Part shown: piece after piece, positions 56,923 through 64,000 of the stretch | How positions within the stretch are numbered: position 1 is the first letter of the stretch | Layout: each line of letters starts with the position of its first letter | Origin: Saccharospirillum impatiens DSM 12546 | Lineage (GTDB): Bacteria > Pseudomonadota > Gammaproteobacteria > Pseudomonadales > Natronospirillaceae | Direction of reading: 5' to 3' | NCBI RefSeq assembly: GCF_000423605.1 | Contig: NZ_AUIH01000007.1 | Span: 62,001 to 126,000 of the forward strand | Length of the DNA: 64,000 nt | Notes under the pieces: model-generated | The model's input: the letters and a program-made list of their open reading frames with translations, nothing else | Told to the model about the DNA's origin: nothing | The model's database searches: none | Translations under genes and position numbers: made by a program

Positions 56923-59547
56923 GTGCCGACATCGAGCAACCCGCCCATAACCTCCGCCAAATTGCTGCTGGACAGCGAGTATCGCCTGGTATCCATCGGT
57001 GATGCCCAGGGGTTGCTGACACCACCGCCCCAATGCAATCAACCGTTATCTGACTACTGGGACGATTTTGATACCTGGCTGACGCTGTACCAGGCGGTCG
57101 ATCCGGATCGCAATAACTTCCAGACCTGCATTCCCGGCGCCATGGCCAGTCTGACGCCGATGGGGGAGCATCAACTGCTGCATATCTGGAAACACCTCGA
57201 TGTCCTGCAAAGCAGCCTGTCGCTGCTGCAGTTCAATGCTCTGGTGTTCGATGCAGACAAGACACTGGTGTATGCCAACACCGCTGCCCAGACGTTCCTC
57301 ACATCGCTCGGCCTTCACGATTGGGAAACCCTACTGCCGGAGCGCTGGCAACGGGACTTTTCGGACTGGCTGACACAGCATACCGCCTTCAATCTGGAGC
57401 GTGAAATACAGGGCATGTGTCTTCGCTGGGAGATCACCAGCGACCCAAATCAACAGTTCTTGGTGATGGTGTGCCACCCGATGGAGGAGCGTGAAAATTA
57501 CCGTCGCATTCTGGAGTACTCTGTAGACGGCATCTACCAGACTGACGCTCAGGGCGCTGTCATTTACGCCAACCACTCCCTGGCCCAACTGTTTCTTTAC
57601 GAATCGCCCGATGACATGAAAGAGCAGGTCCGTCGTGCCGCACACGATATTTATGTGCATCCGCAAGACCGGGTACGCTTTCTGGAAACCCTGGCCAGAA
57701 AAAGCGAGGTATCCGGTTTTGAATGCCAGATGAAGCGCAAGAATGGTGAGCGAGTCTGGGTGCGCCAGAACGCACGGCGCGTCGCCAATGAAGAGGGTGA
57801 ACTGGTCCATATTATCGGCACCATCGCTGACATTTCCGAACTGAAGCGCTCGGAAGAAGCGCGCCGAAACGCCGAAAGCGATTACGAAGATCTGTTCAAC
57901 ACCGCCCAGGCCGGGTTGTACCAGTCGACCATTGGCGGCACCTTTATTCGGGTTAACCATTTGTTCGCCCGCACCCTGGGCTGCGCCTCGCGCGAAGAGT
58001 GCCTGGCTTATTACGATGACATCACGCAAAAACTGTACGACACCCCGCGCCAACGGTTAAGACTGTTATCGATGTTGCAACGCGACAGGACGGTGGTAAA
58101 CGAACGCGCACGCATGGTTCGTCGCGATGGCAAACCCATCTGGGTATTGATGAACGCCCAGTACGTCACAGAGCGTCACAGCGGCCGGGAAATCATTCAG
58201 GGGTCTATCATCGACATCACCGAGCAGGTGGATGCCGAAACCGAAATCCGCTACCTGGCCGAACACGATACCCTGACTCAGTTGCCCAACCGCAGCCAAT
58301 TTCAAAGACAGCTGCAACAAACCTACGAACACTGGCAAGTGCACCATCACCATGAGTTTACGGTCATCTTCCTCGACCTCGACCATTTCAAAGACATCAA
58401 CGACACCCTGGGACATTTGGTCGGCGATGCGCTGCTGGTTGAGCTGGCGCAACGCTTGCAGCAACCACTGAACGCACCTTGTAAAACGTTTCGGCTGGGT
58501 GGAGACGAGTTTGCCGTGCTCGTGGACGGCGCTCTGTCGGAAACCGAACTCGACATTCTCTGCGTGCAAATCGGTGATCGGGTCAGCCGGGAATTTCGAA
58601 ATCGGGATACCACCCTGAAAGTCACCGCCAGCATGGGCGTTGTTCTTTGCCATCAACTGGATGCCGACCGTTCACACGCCGTGGTTGAAGATGTGATGAG
58701 TGCGGCCGATCTGGCCCTGTATCGCTGCAAGCGAACCGGTCGCGCCGGGTACCGGATGTATGAACACCGGATGCGCGTCGATTTGCAAGCCGAGAAATCC
58801 ATGGAACATGAGTTGGCCCTGGCACTGAGAGCCAACCAGTTAACGCTCCATTTTCAGCCCGTTTTCGATGCCAGCACTCGACGCATCATCGGCGCCGAGG
58901 CTCTGATTCGCTGGCCAACGAAAGACGGTTACATCAGTCCGGCTCAGTTTATTCCGCTGGCGGAACGGTCCGGTCTGATCGCCGATATTGATGTCTGGGT
59001 ACTCAAACAGATTCTCGATCATTGCGACCAGCTCACTCAACAACATCCCGATCTGGTGTTGAGTTTTAACCTCTCGGCACACCACTTTAACAATCACACC
59101 TTTACCGACGTTATTCAGCCGCTGTTACCCCGCATCAAACGAGTCGGGCCACAACTGGCTTTGGAACTGACCGAACGCGTGATGTTTGAACGCACAGAAG
59201 GCGTCATCGCCTCGCTGCAATCGTTGCGTCATTTCGGGGTTCATATTTCGCTGGACGATTTCGGTACCGGCTTTTCATCGCTGAGCTATCTGACGCAGTT
59301 TCCAATCGACAAAATCAAGATCGACCAGAGCTTCATCAAAACCATGCACAGCAACACGACCGCGCGTGCGGTCGTTCAGGCTGCAGCGCAGATCGGCAAG
59401 ACGCTGCAGCTGGTCGTCAACGCCGAAGGCGTTGAAACCGAAGAACAATTCACCGTGGTACAGCAACTGGGCATCGATGAAGTGCAGGGTTTCCTGCTTG
59501 CCAGACCGATGCCGTTTGCAGACTTTTTAACTTTGCTGGATTCGTAG
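56923..59547 (+). CDS. PAS-PAS-GGDEF-EAL cyclic-di-GMP enzyme
   Basis: 874 residues, cytoplasmic. Divergent sensory region (1-160), two PAS/PAC units (about 165-300 and 310-430), a GGDEF domain with intact RLGGDEF near 530 and an EAL domain from about 635. EAL catalytic residues are present: EALIRW, FNLSAHHF, ELTERVMF, DDFGTGFSSL, KIDQSF and EGVET. Both synthesis and breakdown are possible; such hybrids usually act as phosphodiesterases. The start is a GTG 52 bases after rep. Confidence 0.9.
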   Translation: MPTSSNPPITSAKLLLDSEYRLVSIGDAQGLLTPPPQCNQPLSDYWDDFDTWLTLYQAVDPDRNNFQTCIPGAMASLTPMGEHQLLHIWKHLDVLQSSLSLLQFNALVFDADKTLVYANTAAQTFLTSLGLHDWETLLPERWQRDFSDWLTQHTAFNLEREIQGMCLRWEITSDPNQQFLVMVCHPMEERENYRRILEYSVDGIYQTDAQGAVIYANHSLAQLFLYESPDDMKEQVRRAAHDIYVHPQDRVRFLETLARKSEVSGFECQMKRKNGERVWVRQNARRVANEEGELVHIIGTIADISELKRSEEARRNAESDYEDLFNTAQAGLYQSTIGGTFIRVNHLFARTLGCASREECLAYYDDITQKLYDTPRQRLRLLSMLQRDRTVVNERARMVRRDGKPIWVLMNAQYVTERHSGREIIQGSIIDITEQVDAETEIRYLAEHDTLTQLPNRSQFQRQLQQTYEHWQVHHHHEFTVIFLDLDHFKDINDTLGHLVGDALLVELAQRLQQPLNAPCKTFRLGGDEFAVLVDGALSETELDILCVQIGDRVSREFRNRDTTLKVTASMGVVLCHQLDADRSHAVVEDVMSAADLALYRCKRTGRAGYRMYEHRMRVDLQAEKSMEHELALALRANQLTLHFQPVFDASTRRIIGAEALIRWPTKDGYISPAQFIPLAERSGLIADIDVWVLKQILDHCDQLTQQHPDLVLSFNLSAHHFNNHTFTDVIQPLLPRIKRVGPQLALELTERVMFERTEGVIASLQSLRHFGVHISLDDFGTGFSSLSYLTQFPIDKIKIDQSFIKTMHSNTTARAVVQAAAQIGKTLQLVVNAEGVETEEQFTVVQQLGIDEVQGFLLARPMPFADFLTLLDS

Positions 59548-59577
59548 CTACCGGCGGTAACCATACTGGTCTGCGTT

Positions 59578-60204
59578 TTACCCCAATGCGAGCCAAACCC
59601 CAACAACCAGCATCAGGGTTCCGGCAATCCGATTGATCAGCCGAACGTTCTGACCCCGCGACAGCACCACGCTCAATGACTTACCGCCACCGGCGTACAT
59701 CAGTAAAGCCACCCATTCGATCAGCAACATTATGGCCACCAGCGCAGCCAGTTGTGGCGCCAGGGGTTTGCTGTCATCAAGAAACGGGGGCAACAAGACC
59801 ATGGTAAATGCCCACCCCTTGGGGTTGGCAACCGCAGTGACAAAGCCCTGCAACGCCAGTTGAGTGCGGCTGGCACCGGTGTGGGCAGAATCGCCGGTTT
59901 CCGGTATCGCGAGCTTGCCGCGCGACTGCCACATCTGCAGGCCCAGCCACATAAGGTAGAGACCACCGGCCCACTTGAACAGGGTAAACACCAGCGGGGC
60001 GCTGAGCATAATCGCCGCCACGCCAATCACTGCGAGCACACTGACCAGGCCCACGCCGATCAGCTCGCCGATCATCATCCACAAGGTGCGTTTGATGCCG
60101 ATGGTGATACCCAGGCTCATCGACAAGGTCATGCACATACCCGGGGTCAGTGACACCAGTGCGAAGGTCGGGATGAAAGCAGCCAGTAAAGCCGTGTTGA
60201 TCAT
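59578..60204 (-). CDS. LysE/RhtB-family amino acid exporter
   Basis: 208 residues, about six hydrophobic helices, with the family start FALVSLTPGMCMTLSMSLG and the conserved NPKGWAF. Predicted inner-membrane efflux of amino acids or homoserine-like compounds. Starts inside the last four bases of the upstream transporter gene. Confidence 0.88.
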   Translation of the reverse strand: MINTALLAAFIPTFALVSLTPGMCMTLSMSLGITIGIKRTLWMMIGELIGVGLVSVLAVIGVAAIMLSAPLVFTLFKWAGGLYLMWLGLQMWQSRGKLAIPETGDSAHTGASRTQLALQGFVTAVANPKGWAFTMVLLPPFLDDSKPLAPQLAALVAIMLLIEWVALLMYAGGGKSLSVVLSRGQNVRLINRIAGTLMLVVGVWLALG

Positions 60205-61418
60205 GATGTGGGTGACTCCTCAGACAACCCGGGTTTGGAACTGATCCAGAAAACCAGTCCGGTCGCGATAACAGCCAGCACTGCGCAGCCAATAAAAACG
60301 CCATCATAGCCTCCCCACTGAGCAATAACGCCACCGAGGCCAGCGCCAGCAAGGCTGCCAATCTTAATCGAGTTGGAATACAGCGTCGATGCCATGCCCA
60401 ACCGGTCTTTCATCAGGGTTTGGAAAATACTGATACCAATACCCGCCGACAGTCCGATCAGCCCTGCGTTGAACACCTGCATGACCAGCAACATATTGAA
60501 GCTGTCGAACCACCACACGCCTGCATAAAAAATGACCCCGCAAACAGCCGCAACTTTCAGCGGTGCGAACAAATGCCAGCGCCAGGCCTGGGCTCCACCA
60601 AAAATCATGATGGGAATTTCCAGACCCGCCGCCAGGCCCATTAGCAAACCCGGTGCAACGGTCATCAAATCCAGTACATCCCGAACATACAATGGCATGT
60701 ACACGATATACATGGAGTTGGCAGCGAAAATGGCAATGGTTACCAGCATTAGCCCCACTACGCGAGGATCGGTTACCGACCCCTTGCTGGTCGATCCCGA
60801 CAATCGGGTATCTTTCATACCGGGCAGCATCAGCAACGACAGAAGAAATACCGAGGCCGTGATCATCATCAGCATGCGAAAGCCAAGCCGGTCAAATAAC
60901 AAATAGGCCAGCGGCGGACCGGCAATCCAACTCATCGATATGGTCGCACGCAACACCGACTGAAACAGCGCAGCTTGCTCATCGTTCACTTGCTCGCGCG
61001 CCAGTGCAAACAGTTGCGGCTGAGCGGTCGACGACAAGCCAAACCAGATCATACCGACAACCAGCAACAGCGGGTACCAGTCAACCACACCCAGACCCAC
61101 CGATCCAAGCATCGAGACGAAGATCGACACGTAGAGTATTTTCATCCGGCTCATCCCGGCATCGGATCGTTTCGCCAACCATTGGCTGACACCAATGCCT
61201 GCCATCGTATTAGCCGCAAAGAAAACCCCAATCCACAGCGGCTCAATGCCCAGATTAATCGCCAGATGCGTACTCAATACCGGAAACACAGAGGCACCTG
61301 CCGTGCCTAACAAAAGACACAAGGCCAGCAGCCGCAAGACCATTGGTTGTAACCAAAACGCTCTATTCAATTTAACTCTCGTTCTCTCAAAGTACTGTGG
61401 TTGCTCTGTAGCTGCCAT
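60201..61418 (-). CDS. Sugar efflux MFS transporter (SetB-like)
   Basis: About 400 residues, 12 hydrophobic helices, with the MFS loop GVSQWLAKRSDAGMSRMK and LSAGIGISIFQTLMKDRLGMASTLY, typical of Set sugar exporters. The ATG at 61418 has no ribosome site and abuts an inverted-repeat element; a TTG at 61370 with ACGAGAG upstream is a good alternative. Coupled to the LysE gene by a 4-base overlap. Confidence 0.82.
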   Translation of the reverse strand: MAATEQPQYFERTRVKLNRAFWLQPMVLRLLALCLLLGTAGASVFPVLSTHLAINLGIEPLWIGVFFAANTMAGIGVSQWLAKRSDAGMSRMKILYVSIFVSMLGSVGLGVVDWYPLLLVVGMIWFGLSSTAQPQLFALAREQVNDEQAALFQSVLRATISMSWIAGPPLAYLLFDRLGFRMLMMITASVFLLSLLMLPGMKDTRLSGSTSKGSVTDPRVVGLMLVTIAIFAANSMYIVYMPLYVRDVLDLMTVAPGLLMGLAAGLEIPIMIFGGAQAWRWHLFAPLKVAAVCGVIFYAGVWWFDSFNMLLVMQVFNAGLIGLSAGIGISIFQTLMKDRLGMASTLYSNSIKIGSLAGAGLGGVIAQWGGYDGVFIGCAVLAVIATGLVFWISSKPGLSEESPTS

Positions 61419-61423
61419 GAGTC

Positions 61424-61607
61424 GTGGAGGGCACTGGATGTCACTATTGAGGGTCGCCGTAAACCCATCCATGGGGGCTAGACCGCATGATATGAATCCC
61501 ATCCTTGGGATTCACCCTTCGGGCTCGCTGCGCTCATGCAAAAACGCTCCTGGCGTTTTTGTCCATGTTGCGCACTACCCTCAATAGTGACACCCGGCAC
61601 CCTCCAC
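61424..61607. repeat. Long inverted-repeat element B
   Basis: Outer arms 61424-61454 and 61577-61607, about 31 bases each; the inner 14 (tcactattgagggt) pair perfectly and the rest with a few mismatches or G-U pairs. Inside are a cccatccatgggg motif, an aatcccatccttgggatt hairpin and a hairpin aaaaacgc / gcgttttt (61540-61560). It fills the gap upstream of the Set-like gene. Same general design as the element at 16751. Confidence 0.7.
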
Positions 61608-61662
61608 TGGATCAATGGCTACTATCGAACTGCAATTCTTTTAGCTCGTTCTTTACGACAAA

Positions 61663-61693
61663 AAACGGGCCTGGCATTCCACCAGACCCGTTT
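61663..61693 (-). terminator. Intrinsic terminator after aldo/keto reductase
   Basis: 12-bp stem (aaacgggtctgg / ccaggcccgttt on the minus strand, one G-U pair) with a 7-nt loop, followed by a T run on the minus strand, 18 bases after the reductase stop. Confidence 0.8.
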
Positions 61694-61711
61694 ACTTGTT
61701 CGAAACACATC

Positions 61712-62707
61712 TTACTGACCGAAACGCTCGGGACCCGCAGGCTTATTATCCAGTACAGCGTCAATCCGTTCCATAACGGCTGCGTCCAGTTTATCGGTCG
61801 CATCCAGAGCTTTCAGATTGTCTTCCAACTGACTCAACCGGGAAGCACCCAGAATAACCGTGCTGACGTTCGGGTTTTTCAGGCACCAGGCCAGCGACAA
61901 ATGGGTCAGGCTCACACCCAGTTCATCGGCAATAGGCTTGAGGTGGCGCACTTTTTCCAGTCGCGCTTTGCCCGCGTCGCTGAGAAAACTGTCTTTCAGC
62001 CATTCATAGCCGGGCAGGTTGATGCGGCTGTCGTCGGGGATACCATCCAGATACTTGCCAGTCAGAATGCCAGACGCCAGTGGTGACCAGATGGTGGTGC
62101 CAAGACCGTACTGCTCGTAAATCGGCTGGTAGTCACCTTCGACCTTGTCGCGATTGAACATGTTGTACTGCGGCTGTTCCATGATCGGCGGTGTCAGATG
62201 TTCCTGACGGGCAATGGCGTGGGCTTCAGTAATCTGCTGCGCACTCCACTCCGACGTACCCCAATAGACAATCTTACCCTGCATGACCAATTGATGCATG
62301 GCACGCACCGTTTCTTCAATGGGGGTATCCACGTCAGGGCGGTGGCAGAAGAACAGATCGAGGTAATCAACTTTCAGACGGCGCAGTGCCGCATCACAGG
62401 CATCCCGAACGTGCTTAGCCGACAAACCGAGTTGAGTCGGTTTGTCGCCGCCCCAAAATACCTTCGATGACACCGCAAAGGTATCGCGTGGCAAGCCCAG
62501 TGCATCGATGGCATCACCCATGATTTTTTCCGATTCGCCGGCTTCATACCCTTCCGCGTTATCGAAAAAATTCACACCACCATCGTAGGCAGTTTTCAAC
62601 AGGGTTTTGGCATCGTTCAAATCAACTTGCTTGCCAAAGGTAACCCAGGACCCTAACGACAGGGCCGATACTTTCAGGCCGGAACGGCCAAGACGACGAT
62701 ATTCCAT
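61712..62707 (-). CDS. Aldo/keto reductase, Kv-beta-like (AKR6 type)
   Basis: 331 residues, NADPH-dependent reductase barrel. MEYRRLGRSGLKVSALSLGSW start, catalytic Asp/Tyr in FFDNAEGYEAGESE, Lys in VSSKVFWGG, His in FFCHRPDVDTPIEE; GASRLSQLEDNLKAL binds the cofactor phosphate. The sequence is closest to voltage-gated potassium channel beta-subunit-like reductases. The ATG at 62707 is the family start. Substrate unknown. Confidence 0.9.
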   Translation of the reverse strand: MEYRRLGRSGLKVSALSLGSWVTFGKQVDLNDAKTLLKTAYDGGVNFFDNAEGYEAGESEKIMGDAIDALGLPRDTFAVSSKVFWGGDKPTQLGLSAKHVRDACDAALRRLKVDYLDLFFCHRPDVDTPIEETVRAMHQLVMQGKIVYWGTSEWSAQQITEAHAIARQEHLTPPIMEQPQYNMFNRDKVEGDYQPIYEQYGLGTTIWSPLASGILTGKYLDGIPDDSRINLPGYEWLKDSFLSDAGKARLEKVRHLKPIADELGVSLTHLSLAWCLKNPNVSTVILGASRLSQLEDNLKALDATDKLDAAVMERIDAVLDNKPAGPERFGQ

Positions 62708-62848
62708 GGTGACTCCTATACGACTCAAGGTCGTTTTAAAAAGTGATTGATTGCTCTTTTTGCAAAAAATTGTGACTTCCAAACAAGACGTTCGCTCCAG
62801 CACGAAGGGCGGTGGAGGAGTTTCATGGAGCAGCGGGCAGGACGCCCG

Positions 62849-62890
62849 CGCCCCTGTCAGCGACACAGGGATGTGTCTCTGACAGGGGCG
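62849..62890. repeat. Compound hairpin between reductase genes
   Basis: Perfect 12-base outer arms (cgcccctgtcag / ctgacaggggcg) and perfect 6-base inner arms (gacaca / tgtgtc) around ggga, with one unpaired base on each side. A second short stem (gcgggc / gcccgc) abuts it at about 62833-62849. It may be a REP-like repeat or terminator in the 261-base gap between two reductase genes on the same strand. Confidence 0.6.
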
Positions 62891-62968
62891 GAATGAAGCT
62901 CACCCTCAGCCCGAACGACAGGCAAAACAACAACGCCGAACGTCGGACCCATGGCACCAGGTACCGCC

Positions 62969-63910
62969 CTACCACGGCAGCAAATGCGTACCCTTGTCGG
63001 TGAAACCATCCCAGAAGGTTTCCAGGCGGGCGCGATCCTCTGCTGACAGTCGCTGACCGGTAGCGCCCAGGTTGGCGTCCAGTTGTGACGGGGAACGAAT
63101 GCCCGGAATTACGCTGGAGACTTCATCGTAGCTGAGCAAGTAGGCCAGGGATTGTTGCGCCAAATTGCGTTCTGCTGTCGGTAACCAGGCCAGTTGTTCA
63201 ACCAGGGAGGCGCGCTGCTCGACATCCGCCTGGCTCCAGCGTTTGCGCACGCCATCGAATACAGTTTGGGCATTGTATTTGCCACCGAGCCAGCCGCTGT
63301 CGAGCGGTACCTTGGTGATAACACCAACGTCGTTGGCGCGTACCTGATCAAACGCCAGGCGCACATCCTGATGCAATACGTTGAACAACAGCTCCAGTAC
63401 CTGGGCATCGGTGGTTTCCAGTGTTTCGCGTACTTCAAAGGCGTAGTCGGTGCTGGCCCCATAAAACCGTACCTTGCCTTCGGTCTGCGCTTTTTTCATC
63501 GCTTCCCAGATCGGGTGCTGACCGTTCAGCACTTCCAGCGGTGGGCTGTGCACCAGCACCACATCCAGATAATCCGTTTTCAACCGTTCCAGCGACCCGT
63601 GCAGACTCTCCTGAAACGCCTCCGCACTGTAATCGGTGCCGCCTTCCGGTTTGTGTCCAAATTTACTGACCAGCACCACATCCTGGCGCACACCCCGAAG
63701 CGTCTCACCCAGCAAACGTTCGCTGTTGGTTTGTGCGTAATTCGGCGCGGTATCGAACAGATTGCAGCCCCGGTCGAGGGCTTCAGCAACCAGCGTGTGG
63801 GCGGTGGTGTCGTCCATTCCTCCCCACTGGTCATTGTTGCCCAGTTGCCAGGCACCGAAGCCAATATCGGATACCGTCAGTTCGGTTTTACCCAGTCGGC
63901 GATACTGCAT
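62969..63910 (-). CDS. Aldo/keto reductase
   Basis: 313 residues, second reductase on this strand but of a different subgroup. MQYRRLGKTELTVSDIGFGAWQLG start; catalytic residues in LFDTAPNYAQTNSE, VSKFGHKPEGG and VLVHSPPLEVL; cofactor segment IPGIRSPSQLDANLGA. Such proteins include galactose/fucose dehydrogenase-like enzymes. The ATG overlaps the stop of the upstream gene (TGATG), so the two share an operon. Confidence 0.88.
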   Translation of the reverse strand: MQYRRLGKTELTVSDIGFGAWQLGNNDQWGGMDDTTAHTLVAEALDRGCNLFDTAPNYAQTNSERLLGETLRGVRQDVVLVSKFGHKPEGGTDYSAEAFQESLHGSLERLKTDYLDVVLVHSPPLEVLNGQHPIWEAMKKAQTEGKVRFYGASTDYAFEVRETLETTDAQVLELLFNVLHQDVRLAFDQVRANDVGVITKVPLDSGWLGGKYNAQTVFDGVRKRWSQADVEQRASLVEQLAWLPTAERNLAQQSLAYLLSYDEVSSVIPGIRSPSQLDANLGATGQRLSAEDRARLETFWDGFTDKGTHLLPW

Positions 63911-64000
63911 CAGATTTCTCCCCGTATGTGCTGGCGCACCCGATCGTGATAGAAATGCGACAGATAGGTGTGTAACTCGTTATCGAGTGATGGCAGCGCC
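63910..64000 (-). CDS. 3' end of an unknown gene (cut by window)
   Basis: The last 29 codons of a minus-strand gene (ending HFYHDRVRQHIRGEI) run off the window edge and share one base with the following reductase start. Too short to identify. Confidence 0.55.
   Translation of the reverse strand, partial: ALPSLDNELHTYLSHFYHDRVRQHIRGEI

Overview
The window reads as chromosome from a marine or halophilic gammaproteobacterium of the Oceanospirillales kind (Saccharospirillum- or Reinekea-like). This is an inference from an ectoine-type gene cluster, a Gram-negative porin and RND pump, SlmA, Rep, DsbB, PrlC, and the gene order rph-yicC / gmk-rpoZ-spoT, which matches Pseudomonas and relatives. No rRNA, tRNA or CRISPR array was seen.

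Left core (1-20.2 kb): the end of argB with slmA, a porin, a PAS-GGDEF protein, then a minus-strand ectoine-type operon ectA-ectB-(no ectC)-ask_ect-TPR gene with a divergent MarR regulator (ectR). Next come a GNAT gene, a possible structured RNA, a periplasmic DUF4139-like protein, a membrane GGDEF protein, pirin, a PilZ protein, dsbB, an EEP-family phosphohydrolase, speE, and then spoT-rpoZ-gmk.

Defence island (about 20.2-41.3 kb): it sits exactly between gmk and yicC, which are neighbours in related genomes. It holds a type I restriction-modification operon (hsdR, hsdM, hsdS, dinD) interrupted between hsdR and hsdM by an AbiF/AbiD-type HEPN gene. That gene is preceded by a tiny RNA unit of about 60 nt with its own sigma-70-like promoter and intrinsic terminator, the layout of the abiF RNA class. 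There follow a DUF433/PIN toxin-antitoxin pair, a yhfG-like antitoxin gene with a decayed fic, two small membrane proteins, a HigB toxin with an XRE-ImmA/IrrE protein, a Blc lipocalin, a complete four-gene Wadjet/MksFEBG anti-plasmid condensin operon, a uracil-DNA glycosylase-family gene and a periplasmic binding protein.

Right core (41.3-64 kb): yicC-rph, a membrane-anchored GH79-like glycosidase, prlC, hopJ-like gene, an aroE - SPOR protein - RND adaptor - RND pump run, a BLUF photoreceptor with a C-terminal membrane anchor, rep helicase, a PAS-GGDEF-EAL protein, LysE and SetB-like exporters, and two aldo/keto reductases. Long inverted-repeat elements lie at 16.75 kb and 61.4 kb and a compound hairpin at 62.85 kb. 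Three GGDEF/EAL proteins and one PilZ protein show active cyclic-di-GMP signalling.

The points most worth a second look are the small RNA plus HEPN gene nested in the RM operon, the ectoine cluster without ectC, the island placed between yicC and gmk, the compact Wadjet/Mks operon, the decayed fic gene, and the membrane-tethered BLUF protein.
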